DNA of 64,000 nucleotides. It comes from Paenibacillus silvestris. GTDB taxonomy: Bacteria; Bacillota; Bacilli; Paenibacillales; NBRC-103111. The DNA lies in assembly GCF_009882985.1 (NCBI RefSeq), contig NZ_WTUZ01000022.1:186001-250000 (forward strand). Reading direction: 5' to 3'. This document shows positions 25,898-34,019 of this stretch, one piece after another. Under the pieces are notes generated by a model, which was given only the letters and a program-made list of their open reading frames with translations, was not told the origin of the DNA and made no database searches. A program made the position numbers and the translations under genes. Every line of letters begins with the position of its first letter. The stretch's first letter is position 1.

Positions 25898-26386
25898 ATG
25901 AGTATATCATTTATCTTTGCTATGGACCGCAACCGTGCCATTGGTGTGAACAATACATTGCCGTGGCACTTGCCAGGCGACCTTAAATTTTTTAAGGCCG
26001 TAACGATGGGGCACCCGATTCTGATGGGCCGCAAGACGTACGAATCCATCGGAAGGCCGCTGCCAGGCAGACGCAATATGATCCTTACCCAGAATACCGA
26101 GTTTCGGGCGGAGGGCTGCGAGGTCATTCACTCCGTAGATGAAGCCGTACAGGAATTCAGGGATCAGGAGCTTTTCGTTATCGGCGGTGCAGAAATATTT
26201 CGCTTATTCGCAGAGACGGTTGATCGAATGTACATAACGTTCATCGAGCATGAGTTTGAAGCGGACACGTACATGTCGGATCTGGACTTGTCCGAGTGGA
26301 CCTTGGTCTCCAGCGAACAAGGTGAACGGAACGAGAAAAATCCGTACGAATATTACTTCCGGATTTACCAAAGAAAACAAGCATAA
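25898..26386 (+). CDS. dfrA: Dihydrofolate reductase
   Basis: A 162-residue enzyme reducing dihydrofolate to tetrahydrofolate. Family landmarks: ISFIFAMDRNRAIGVNNTLP, WHLPGDLKFFK (substrate-binding loop with Asp27-equivalent), GRKTYESIGRPLPGR, and the C-terminal VIGGAEIFRLF NADPH site. It follows thyA, forming the common thyA-dfrA pair. The ribosome site GAGGAG is about 15 bases from the ATG, longer than usual, so translation may partly depend on coupling to thyA. Confidence 0.96.
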   Translation: MSISFIFAMDRNRAIGVNNTLPWHLPGDLKFFKAVTMGHPILMGRKTYESIGRPLPGRRNMILTQNTEFRAEGCEVIHSVDEAVQEFRDQELFVIGGAEIFRLFAETVDRMYITFIEHEFEADTYMSDLDLSEWTLVSSEQGERNEKNPYEYYFRIYQRKQA

Positions 26387-26387
26387 C

Positions 26388-26437
26388 AAAGGCCCTGAGT
26401 TCAGCGTCAATTCTGACGGAGAACTCAAGGCCTTTTC
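26388..26437. terminator. Bidirectional terminator between dfrA and the YcnI-like gene
   Basis: AAAGGCCCTGAGTTC pairs with GAACTCAAGGCCTTT, with A-rich and T-rich flanks on the two sides. It can serve both convergent genes. Confidence 0.75.
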
Positions 26438-26448
26438 TTATGGCTATA

Positions 26449-27075
26449 TTACCGGCGTTTTCTTGTTAACGAAACGATCAAGGATAGCGCGCCAAGCACA
26501 ACAGCTGCGATGGAAAGATACAGCGGTGTTGTGGAGCTGGAATTGCTGCTTTCAGCAGCTTGGCCAGCAACTACATTCCCGTGGCTGTCGGTAACAGGGC
26601 CGGCTTTGGCTTTCACTGTCGTAACAGAAGCAGGCTTGTCTGAGCCGTCTGCGCCGACCCATTCCACGACGCTGCCGTCTTTGTAGGTTTGGTAAGCTTT
26701 CCAAACGATTTGGGTAGCTGCGTCAGCTACTTTACCCTGCATATTGAACTCACCGAATTCGGTGCTCGCGAGTCCGTCTCCACTGGCTGTCCAGGTAACG
26801 CCCGTAATTTTACCTGCGGAATCTTTGGCAAGTTGGTACGTCCAGCCTGCTTTTGGCTCAAAACGGGAAACTGCAACGGAGTCCATCGGAAATTTCACTT
26901 CCACTTTCACCGTAGGAATATCTTTCTCGGATGGGACACGAACCGTAAACTTCTCGTAGCTGCCTTGTGTAGCTTCTTTGGGATAAACCGTTACGTGGGC
27001 ACTTGCCACACCGGCTACTAACAGCATGGAACCGATTAGCAGGATACCTGCGTTTAACATTAATTTTTTGAACAT
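26449..27075 (-). CDS. YcnI-like copper-binding protein (DUF1775)
   Basis: A 208-residue exported protein. A signal peptide ends ...GVASA, leaving an N-terminal His (HVTVYPKEATQGSYEKFTVR), the residue that in YcnI proteins starts a copper-binding histidine brace. The DUF1775 domain covers about residues 26-150 (AGWTYQL, GEFNMQGKV), followed by a Ser-rich linker and a C-terminal membrane anchor ending TRKRR. It is the third minus-strand gene after a two-component pair, with a 96-base gap. A CopC-CopD fusion of YcnJ type occurs separately at 44681; in B. subtilis the two genes are adjacent. Confidence 0.88.
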   Translation of the reverse strand: MFKKLMLNAGILLIGSMLLVAGVASAHVTVYPKEATQGSYEKFTVRVPSEKDIPTVKVEVKFPMDSVAVSRFEPKAGWTYQLAKDSAGKITGVTWTASGDGLASTEFGEFNMQGKVADAATQIVWKAYQTYKDGSVVEWVGADGSDKPASVTTVKAKAGPVTDSHGNVVAGQAAESSNSSSTTPLYLSIAAVVLGALSLIVSLTRKRR

Positions 27076-27171
27076 GGAACATTTTCCCCTTTCGAATCAA
27101 CTCTTCTCATGTTGTCCATGTTACCTGTTTGGTAAGCATCTGAGTATGACTCGACTGGGCTATTTTTTCGA

Positions 27172-27843
27172 CTAGTTTTGTCCTTTTCGTGTCAAGCCGT
27201 GCTTGATGGCGAAACCAGTTAGCTGAACGCGGTTCTCAAGTCCGAGCTTAACCAATATATTTTTCATATGATTTTTGACGGTGTGCTCCGAGATCAGCAG
27301 CTTCTCAGCAATCTGCCGATTGTTGTCTCCCTGGGCGACATAGGCGGTAATTTCCTGCTCGCGTGAAGTTAGCATGCTGGGGGATGGGCCTTCGGTTAAG
27401 TTCCCGACCGGTGCCCGGAACCGTTGGAAAAGCTTGTCCGCCATTCCCCGGGCGGCATCGGAATTGTCGTCGAGCAGCGCTCGCAGGTAGGCGAGCCACT
27501 CGTCAGGATCCATATTTTTGAGCAAATAACCTTGGGCTCCGAACTGCAGTGCCGTGAAGAGGTCGGCAACATCATCGGAAACAGTAAGCATGACGATCCG
27601 GATCGTCCCATAAGCTTGTTTGATGCGCCGTGTTGCTTCAAGTCCATCCATAGGAGACATATGAATATCCATCAATACCACATCGGGTGCGACTTCACCG
27701 CACTGCACAATCGCATCTTCTCCGCTGCTGGCTTCACCTACAATTTCAAAATCGGCCACAGGCTCCAGCATGCTGCGGATCGCTTTTCGCGCCAAGGGAT
27801 GATCATCTACAATAAGTACGCGGAATGGTTGCGTGGATGTCAA
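27172..27843 (-). CDS. NarL/LuxR-type response regulator
   Basis: A 223-residue regulator: receiver domain (VLIVDDHPLARKAIRSML, phosphorylation Asp in DVVLMDIHMSPMDG, KNMD in the last loop) and LuxR helix-turn-helix (LTSREQEITAYVAQGDNNRQIAEKLLISEHTVKNHMKNIL). The start is TTG at 27843, with AGGAGG in the end of the kinase gene about eight bases upstream, so the two genes are translationally coupled. The likely partner is the kinase at 27846. The adjoining YcnI-like gene is a candidate target. Confidence 0.92.
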   Translation of the reverse strand: MTSTQPFRVLIVDDHPLARKAIRSMLEPVADFEIVGEASSGEDAIVQCGEVAPDVVLMDIHMSPMDGLEATRRIKQAYGTIRIVMLTVSDDVADLFTALQFGAQGYLLKNMDPDEWLAYLRALLDDNSDAARGMADKLFQRFRAPVGNLTEGPSPSMLTSREQEITAYVAQGDNNRQIAEKLLISEHTVKNHMKNILVKLGLENRVQLTGFAIKHGLTRKGQN

Positions 27844-27845
27844 AG

Positions 27846-28679
27846 TCAGTTCCTCCTATCTGCGGCTTGTACAGTGAGCTCGGTTCCGGATGTATCTGTG
27901 ATTGCCTTAAGCTCGAATGTGGCACCTAGCTCAGATGCCCGTTTCTGCATCAGCTCGATGCCATACTTCTTGCCTATGGCTTCAGTATGCTGAAGTCCAC
28001 GGCCATTATCCGTAATGTGCAGCTTCCAAGCATCAGACTGGGCTTCCAGCAAGATCGCTGCTTCCGTTGCCATCGAGTGCTTGCGGATGTTCGTAAAGGC
28101 CTCCTGGATGATGCCAAATAGCTGAACCTCCTCTGCGGGAGTGAAGCTGTTCTCATCCATTTCCAGCTCTTCTTGCAGCTCAATGCCTGTGATAAGACGC
28201 CAGTCGTTCAGAAATTTATGGATACGCTGCTCAAGGCTAGTTCCTTCTTCAGGCGGTGTGCGTAGATTAAAAATCGCCTGGCGGAGCGAGTTGTCGATTT
28301 CCGAAACGGCTGCTTTGGCTTCCTCCAAATTGCCTTGCTTCAACTTGACGTTGAGGAAAAAAAGCGTCTGAGCCAAGTCGTCATGCAGCTCTCTAGCGAG
28401 ACGTTCGCGCTCTTCGTAGACCGCTCTGCGGGCTTCGCCCATGGTCAGCTGTTCATTGCTGTGCTCAATGCTCTGAAACATCCATGAGGCAAAAAGGTAA
28501 GAGAGCAGCAGCGTAATAACAGTAATGGAGAAGTTGCCGGCTTCCATGGTTAAGTAATTTAGTAAGAATTCATGGCGTATATATTCAAAGCCGCCGATGA
28601 TGACCACAGGTACGAAGATCGTAAAAAGTTTAAAAAGGCGAAGAGACATGAGATCATTTACACTCCTTACATAGCTCAT
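27846..28679 (-). CDS. HisKA_3-type sensor histidine kinase (DegS/LiaS/NarL-partner class)
   Basis: A 277-residue kinase with two hydrophobic segments in its first 75 residues and then the HisKA_3 dimerisation motif ERERLARELHDDLAQTLFFLN (His about residue 98). The HATPase domain has IIQEAFTNIRKHS and ITDNGRGL boxes. The start is uncertain: the first ATG (28679) lacks a ribosome site, whereas the internal ATG at 28649 has AAGGAG 13 bases upstream; a TATAAT (minus strand, 28697-28702) would place transcription only about ten bases before the first ATG, which favours the internal start. Confidence 0.88.
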   Translation of the reverse strand: MSYVRSVNDLMSLRLFKLFTIFVPVVIIGGFEYIRHEFLLNYLTMEAGNFSITVITLLLSYLFASWMFQSIEHSNEQLTMGEARRAVYEERERLARELHDDLAQTLFFLNVKLKQGNLEEAKAAVSEIDNSLRQAIFNLRTPPEEGTSLEQRIHKFLNDWRLITGIELQEELEMDENSFTPAEEVQLFGIIQEAFTNIRKHSMATEAAILLEAQSDAWKLHITDNGRGLQHTEAIGKKYGIELMQKRASELGATFELKAITDTSGTELTVQAADRRN

Positions 28680-28820
28680 TAGTTGGAACGGATACTATTA
28701 TATCAAATAAATGTTAGATTTCTTCACAATAAATTAGGCAAAAGACTTCTCAAGTCATGCACACGTGTGCTACATTATTAATAAATCGTAGCACGAAAGG
28801 GAAGGGTGTGTGTTTACCAC

Positions 28821-29846
28821 ATGTGGAAATCATTGCTGGAGGAGCGAAAAAGCTGGGCCGGATACGTTGGCTTTATCGTACTTCTCCATGTATTAGGACT
28901 AATTGGCCTTTATTCCGTAGCCAAATTGACTCCTGCCTTTTGGGGGATCGGACTGCTTGCCTATACGCTAGGCATGCGGCATGCCTTTGACGTCGATCAT
29001 ATAGCGGCCATTGATAATACGGTCCGTAAGCTAGTTCAACAGAAACGCAATCCGCTCGGCGTCGGTTTTTATTTCTCACTGGGTCATTCTTCCGTTGTCT
29101 TCCTTATGGCGATTGTGACCGCCTTTTCCGTGACATGGGCGGAGCGGGAGCTTCCTTGGATGCAGCGTTTTGGGGGCGTCATTGGCGCTTCAGTATCGGG
29201 ACTTTTCCTTGTTATCATTGGTGTTATTAACTTGATTATTCTAATAAGCTTATATAAACTGTTCGTCAAGTTTCGCGGCGGCCAGCAGGATGACAATGAG
29301 TTTGAAGAGCTTTTACAATCTCGCGGCTTTATTGCCCGCATGATCAAACCGCTGTTCTCCTTCATTAGCAAAAGCTGGCATGTTTATCCGTTAGGTTTTC
29401 TCTTTGGCTTAGGCTTTGATACGGCTAGTGAAATTGCGTTATTAGCTATCTCTGCTCATGCGGCAAAAGATGCGATTCCCTTCATAGGCGTCATTTCACT
29501 CCCGCTGCTGTTTGCAGCAGGCATGAGTCTATTTGACACAGCCGACGGGATGTTCATGACCAAAGCCTACAAGTGGGCTTTCCATACGCCTGTGCGGAAG
29601 CTTTATTACAATTTGACTGTAACTGCTTTGGCTGTCATTGCCGCCTTAATTATCGGTGTCATTGAACTGGGACAGGTGCTTTCGGAAGAGTTCGGGATGC
29701 AAGGCACCTTCTGGACTTGGCTGCAAGACATTGATTTCGGCACCTTAGGTTTCATCCTCGTTGCCCTGTTCGTTATCGCGTGGATCGTCTCCATTGCGGT
29801 ATGGAAAGGGATGAAAATCGAGGAGCGCTGGCGTGCTAAAGTATAG
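28821..29846 (+). CDS. Nickel/cobalt permease (HoxN/HupN/NixA family)
   Basis: A 341-residue inner-membrane permease with about eight hydrophobic helices and the NiCoT signature GMRHAFDVDHIAAIDNTVRK, plus the second motif LGFDTASEIALLAI and DTADGMFMTKAYKWA. The ATG at 28821 is used; a GTG at 28806 is an alternative. It imports Ni(II) or Co(II); metal preference cannot be read here. No urease or hydrogenase genes are near, but a NikR-like regulator lies at 43758. Confidence 0.92.
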   Translation: MWKSLLEERKSWAGYVGFIVLLHVLGLIGLYSVAKLTPAFWGIGLLAYTLGMRHAFDVDHIAAIDNTVRKLVQQKRNPLGVGFYFSLGHSSVVFLMAIVTAFSVTWAERELPWMQRFGGVIGASVSGLFLVIIGVINLIILISLYKLFVKFRGGQQDDNEFEELLQSRGFIARMIKPLFSFISKSWHVYPLGFLFGLGFDTASEIALLAISAHAAKDAIPFIGVISLPLLFAAGMSLFDTADGMFMTKAYKWAFHTPVRKLYYNLTVTALAVIAALIIGVIELGQVLSEEFGMQGTFWTWLQDIDFGTLGFILVALFVIAWIVSIAVWKGMKIEERWRAKV

Positions 29847-29855
29847 AATATCGAC

Positions 29856-29890
29856 TAGCCCTGGAGCAAGTTCCGGGGCTGTTTTTTTTT
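29856..29890 (+). terminator. Rho-independent terminator after the Ni/Co permease
   Basis: AGCCCTGGA pairs with TCCGGGGCT across a seven-base loop, followed by nine T residues. Confidence 0.85.
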
Positions 29891-30013
29891 GTATTGGTGA
29901 ACAATGGAATATGAATATTTTCTAAAGGTTATCATAGAAAGAAGGATTTTGGCGAAATTCGTTGAATTAGTTTGGTCTGATCTTTGATACCATTTAGAGA
30001 AAGTAGGACTTAT

Positions 30014-30787
30014 ATGATTGAGTTTAAACATATTTCCAAGGTGTATCCTAACGGAACTGTGGGTCTGAACGACATTAATTTGACAATTAAACCGGGAGAG
30101 TTCGTGGTCATTGTTGGTCTCTCTGGCGCAGGGAAATCGACGTTATTGCGTTCAATCAATCGCTTGCATGAGACGACAGACGGAGAAATTTTGATAGATG
30201 GCAAGTCGATCACCAAAGCCAATGGTGCTGAATTACGCCGGATGCGCAGAGATATCGGGATGATTTTCCAAACTTTCAATCTCGTTAAGCGTTCCACCGT
30301 GCTTCGCAACGTATTGTCTGGTCGCGTAGGGTATCATTCGACATTGCGTACGGTTCTTGGATTATTCCCTAAACATGATATTGAGCTTTCCCTGAAAGCA
30401 CTGGAAAGAGTGAATATTCGGGAGAAGGCTCATTCACGCGCTGATGAATTGTCCGGCGGTCAACAACAACGTGTTTCCATCGCGCGGGCGCTTGCCCAAG
30501 AAGCCAAGATCATTTTGGCAGATGAGCCGGTAGCTTCCCTGGATCCTTTAACAACAAGACAGGTTATGGATGACCTGAAACGCATTAATACAGAGCTGGG
30601 TATCACAACAGTTGTTAACTTGCACTTTATCGATTTGGCACGTGAATACGCGACGCGGATTATTGGACTTCGTGCAGGTAAAGTCGTATATGACGGACCC
30701 GTTGCTGAAGCGACAGATGATGTATTCTCCGAAATTTATGGCCGCGCCATTAAGAAAGATGAGCTGTTGGGGGTGCAGGAGGGATGA
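30014..30787 (+). CDS. phnC: Phosphonate/phosphite ABC transporter ATP-binding protein
   Basis: A 257-residue ATPase; ATG at 30014 is preferred to an upstream in-frame start because GTAGGA lies just before it. Walker [18 protein letters not shown], signature [17 protein letters not shown], Walker [13 protein letters not shown], and the PhnC-typical [19 protein letters not shown]. It energises uptake of phosphonates, phosphite or methylphosphonate. The stop codon overlaps the start of the permease gene. The binding protein gene phnD lies further on in the opposite orientation. Confidence 0.94.
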   Translation: MIEFKHISKVYPNGTVGLNDINLTIKPGEFVVIVGLSGAGKSTLLRSINRLHETTDGEILIDGKSITKANGAELRRMRRDIGMIFQTFNLVKRSTVLRNVLSGRVGYHSTLRTVLGLFPKHDIELSLKALERVNIREKAHSRADELSGGQQQRVSIARALAQEAKIILADEPVASLDPLTTRQVMDDLKRINTELGITTVVNLHFIDLAREYATRIIGLRAGKVVYDGPVAEATDDVFSEIYGRAIKKDELLGVQEG

Positions 30788-32358
30788 GTGTGACGTCTGT
30801 CAAAAGACCTCCTCGGACAAAGATTTATCTCACAGCCATCATCATGGTGCTGTTCCTGATCGGGAGCATTTATCAGACGGATGCGACACTTTCGAAGCTG
30901 ATCACGGGAACGCCGGAAATTTTCAAATTCGTGGGGGAAATGTTTCCACCGGATTGGGCGTTTTTCGCTGATATTTGGAAACCGATGGCACAAACCATCC
31001 AAATGTCCATTATTGGTACAACTGTGGGAGCTCTTTTCGCTTACCCAATGGCGCTTCTTGCAGCACGTAACGTAACAACGACGCCGTGGCTTTTCTATCC
31101 GGCTAGGCTGATTATGAACCTGCTTCGTACGATTCCGGATTTGCTGTATGCTGCACTATTTGCAGTGTTAGTGGGTTTTGGCCCGACAGCAGGTACGCTC
31201 GCACTGATTTTCTTCACGTTCGGCATTTTGTCTAAGCTCTCATACGAATCAACGGAAGCGATTGATCCAGGCCCTCTGGAAGCGATGACAGCCGTTGGCG
31301 CCAATAAGCTGAAACTGATCCGTTTCGGTGTTCTGCCACAGGTTGCACCTACGTACCTCGCTCATTTCCTGTATACATTTGAAGTCAGTATCCGCGCGTC
31401 CGCCATTCTTGGTTTGGTTGGAGCCGGGGGTATCGGTTTGCTGCTCAAAAACACGCTGGATCTGTTCCGCTACGATCAATCCTGTGCGATTGTTATTTAC
31501 ACGTTGATTGTTGTTGTCATCATTGATCTAGTAAGTACGCGGTTCCGTTCGTACCTGCTGAAAGGCAGCGCGAAGCCAATGTCAGAATCTCGCGCGCTTA
31601 CTTACAAAATTGTCGGATGGGTTGCCGTTATCGCTTTATTCATCTGGTCGTTGACAGGTCTGGAGTTAACAGGATTTCAACCAACAACCTGGATTTTGAC
31701 CAAAGCAATGATTTCCGGTTTGTTTCATCCGGATTGGGCGTATGTCTATATTCCGGAAGGGGAAGATTTACTTCGTTCCTTGCTTGAAACGTTGTCGATT
31801 TCCTACTTGGGTAACTTCGTTTCGGCGATTGTATGTTTGCCGTTTGCCTTCTGGGCTGCAGCCAATATGAGCCGTTTCCGCGCCGTTTCGGGAACAGGTA
31901 AATTGTTCCTGAGTGTTGTTCGTACGATTCCTGAAATTATTATGGCTTTGATCTTTATCAAAGCTGTAGGACCTAACGCGTATGCCGGGGTAATGGCTTT
32001 AGGCTTGCACTCTGTCGGGATGCTCGGAAAGCTATATGCCGAAGCCATTGAAAACATGGATATGGGACCAACAGAGGCGATGACCGCCGTTGGCGCCAAT
32101 ATTTGGCAGCGGATGGCTTTTGCCGTCATTCCTCAAGTTATTCCTGATTTCATCTCGTATACCTTGTACCGTTTCGAGATCAACGTTCGCTCGGCAACCC
32201 TGCTTGGAGTCATTGGTGCCGGAGGGATTGGTACGCCGCTGATTTTCGCACTTAATGCGAGACAGTGGCCGCGTGTGGGGATCATCCTCATCGGAATTAT
32301 TATTACCGTCTCGATCATTGACTACATCTCAGGATCGCTTCGTAAACGCATCGTATAA
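30784..32358 (+). CDS. phnE: Phosphonate ABC transporter permease, fused double PhnE
   Basis: A 524-residue protein holding two complete PhnE-type permease modules in tandem. Module one (about 60-270) has [20 protein letters not shown] and [17 protein letters not shown]; module two (about 310-524) has [20 protein letters not shown] and [17 protein letters not shown]. Ordinary PhnE is about 270 residues, and many Bacillota encode phnE1 and phnE2 as separate genes, so this looks like a fusion forming the full channel in one chain. The ATG overlaps the phnC stop; a GTG two codons later is six bases from AGGAGGG and may be the real start. Confidence 0.92.
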   Translation: MSVTSVKRPPRTKIYLTAIIMVLFLIGSIYQTDATLSKLITGTPEIFKFVGEMFPPDWAFFADIWKPMAQTIQMSIIGTTVGALFAYPMALLAARNVTTTPWLFYPARLIMNLLRTIPDLLYAALFAVLVGFGPTAGTLALIFFTFGILSKLSYESTEAIDPGPLEAMTAVGANKLKLIRFGVLPQVAPTYLAHFLYTFEVSIRASAILGLVGAGGIGLLLKNTLDLFRYDQSCAIVIYTLIVVVIIDLVSTRFRSYLLKGSAKPMSESRALTYKIVGWVAVIALFIWSLTGLELTGFQPTTWILTKAMISGLFHPDWAYVYIPEGEDLLRSLLETLSISYLGNFVSAIVCLPFAFWAAANMSRFRAVSGTGKLFLSVVRTIPEIIMALIFIKAVGPNAYAGVMALGLHSVGMLGKLYAEAIENMDMGPTEAMTAVGANIWQRMAFAVIPQVIPDFISYTLYRFEINVRSATLLGVIGAGGIGTPLIFALNARQWPRVGIILIGIIITVSIIDYISGSLRKRIV

Positions 32359-32361
32359 AGC

Positions 32362-32393
32362 AACAGACGCCGCAGCCTGCGGCGTCTGTTTGG
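32362..32393 (+). terminator. Terminator-like hairpin after phnE
   Basis: AACAGACGCCGCA and TGCGGCGTCTGTT form a perfect 13-base-pair stem with a GCC loop, followed by a short T-containing tract. Confidence 0.75.
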
Positions 32394-32415
32394 TTATGTA
32401 GTTTATGTATGTCTA

Positions 32416-32664
32416 TTACACTTGATTTGAAAGTCTCTCACGGGTAACTAAACGAAGTGAACCGCGGCTAATTTTTGATAATGCTGTTGAGCTGCTTTTC
32501 GGCTCCAAGACTTCAATCTGTTCGATTAACTCTAGAGGAATCATGATATTGCTTATTTTCAAAAGTTGGAAGGCTGAATAGTAATTCGTAATAACTCCTC
32601 TAATCTCGTCATTGCCGCACCGGATGGAGACTTCATTTTTGCTGCTTATTAGCTTTTCGAACAT
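32416..32664 (-). CDS. Small hypothetical protein, 82 residues
   Basis: An 82-residue frame with a GGGGTGA ribosome-like site eight bases before its ATG. The first 55 residues (VSIRCGNDEIRGVITNYYSA, then LLKISNIMIPLELIEQIEVL) show alternating short beta strands reminiscent of Sm-like small barrels such as DUF2642 proteins; the rest is polar (KSSSTALSKISRGSLRL). No secretion signal. It sits between the convergent phnE and phnD genes. Family assignment is only a suggestion. Confidence 0.55.
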   Translation of the reverse strand: MFEKLISSKNEVSIRCGNDEIRGVITNYYSAFQLLKISNIMIPLELIEQIEVLEPKSSSTALSKISRGSLRLVTRERLSNQV

Positions 32665-32805
32665 TCCATTTTCACCCCACTATGATATATGACATGTCCA
32701 GGTAAACGTTTGTCATGCAAAAGTAAAAAAATATTTACCAGACGCGCCACATCCATAGTATGCAAGAGCAGATAGGCGTAGAATTGAAAAAAAGGTTGCA
32801 AAAGT

Positions 32806-32862
32806 TCAAAAAAGAGGCTGTCCCTGGGTCAATTTAATGACTTTCGGGAGAGCCTCTTTCAT
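32806..32862 (-). terminator. Terminator after phnD (member of a repeated terminator type)
   Basis: On the minus strand AAAGAGGCTCTCCC pairs with GGGACAGCCTCTTT (one mismatch) and is followed by T residues. The loop includes a stretch reading AGTCATTAAATTGACCC that has a close counterpart in the hairpin at 46574-46627. Confidence 0.8.
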
Positions 32863-32873
32863 TTGCAAAAGAC

Positions 32874-33866
32874 TTATTTCAAGCCCATTTCTTTGTTCGC
32901 ATCACGAACGATGTTGAAATCTTCATCTTTAGCTACAACATAACCTTTGTGTGTGTATACATCAAAGATAATTTTTTGACCTTCTGGGTCATTACCAAGT
33001 GCTAGGAAAGCGTCTTGGATTTTCTTTTTCCATGCTGCATCCATATCGGAGCGAACAGCGATTGTGTCGTTAGGGATTTTATCGGAGAAAGCAAGAACTT
33101 TTGTTTGTTTGAAAATGTCTGGGTAATCTTTGATCATGTTCGTACGAATATCTTGGAATACGCCAACAGCATCAACTTGACCGTTAAGAAGCGCGATAAC
33201 CGCTTTGTCATGCCCTTGGAATTGTACGCCTGTTACGTCTTTCACTGGATCAACGCCAGCTTTTTTCAGCAACAATCCTGGGTAAACATAACCAGCCGCG
33301 GATGTAACACCTTGCCAGCCCATTTTCTTGCCTTTCAAATCAGCAACGGACTTGATCGGGGAATCTGCTTTAACAAGGATTTCGGATTTATAGAAATTCA
33401 CGAGATCTTTGGTTGGTTGGCCTGTTGCATCGTCAACGCCGAAACGTGTTGCTTGAGCAAGCAGATCAGCCGCTTTACGGTTATCATGGGCGACGACATA
33501 GTTGCTTGGTGGCAAGAAGCCAACATCAACTTGTTTGGAAGCCATGGCTTCGATTACTACGTTATAGTCAGTTGAAACGGAAACTTTAACTGGGATACCC
33601 AGCTTGTCCCCGAGAAGTTTTTCAAGAGGTTTTGCTTTCGCTTCAAGCGTCTCAGCATTTTGGGAAGGAACGAATTGAACTTTAAGCTCTTTTGGAACAA
33701 AGCCTGTTGCAGCTGCTGGACTAGCTGAAGCTGCTGCTGAAGGAGAAGCTGTTGCTGCTGCACCAGCTGAAGCTGATGGAGCTGGTGTTTCTTTTTTTGC
33801 GCAACCAGCAAGTAGACCTGTTGCAACGACCATCATAGAAAGTGTAATAACTGTTAATTTTTTCAT
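32874..33866 (-). CDS. phnD: Phosphonate/phosphite-binding lipoprotein
   Basis: A 330-residue substrate-binding protein. Lipobox LLAGCAKK with Cys at about residue 21, then a Pro/Ala/Ser linker (about 25-50), then the PhnD fold: LKVQFVPSQNAETLEAKAKP, QVDVGFLPPSNYVVAHD, KKMGWQGVTSAAGYVYPG, GQVDAVGVFQDIR, IPNDTIAVRSDM. It should deliver substrate to PhnC/PhnE. Its gene is on the opposite strand and convergent with phnCE, with the small 82-residue gene between, so it is transcribed separately, an unusual split for a phn transporter. CGGAGG lies 11 bases before the ATG. Confidence 0.94.
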   Translation of the reverse strand: MKKLTVITLSMMVVATGLLAGCAKKETPAPSASAGAAATASPSAAASASPAAATGFVPKELKVQFVPSQNAETLEAKAKPLEKLLGDKLGIPVKVSVSTDYNVVIEAMASKQVDVGFLPPSNYVVAHDNRKAADLLAQATRFGVDDATGQPTKDLVNFYKSEILVKADSPIKSVADLKGKKMGWQGVTSAAGYVYPGLLLKKAGVDPVKDVTGVQFQGHDKAVIALLNGQVDAVGVFQDIRTNMIKDYPDIFKQTKVLAFSDKIPNDTIAVRSDMDAAWKKKIQDAFLALGNDPEGQKIIFDVYTHKGYVVAKDEDFNIVRDANKEMGLK

Positions 33867-34019
33867 TCTTTTTTTGACCTCCGTTTAATTTTATTTGCTA
33901 TTTATCTAAGGGGTAATATAACATTATCATAAAGGATATGGAAGATAGTGTGAAGTATTTGTTAAACTGCCAATAGTTATGTACGTTTTTACAAAATAAA
34001 AAGTTGTGGAGTGGGGAAT

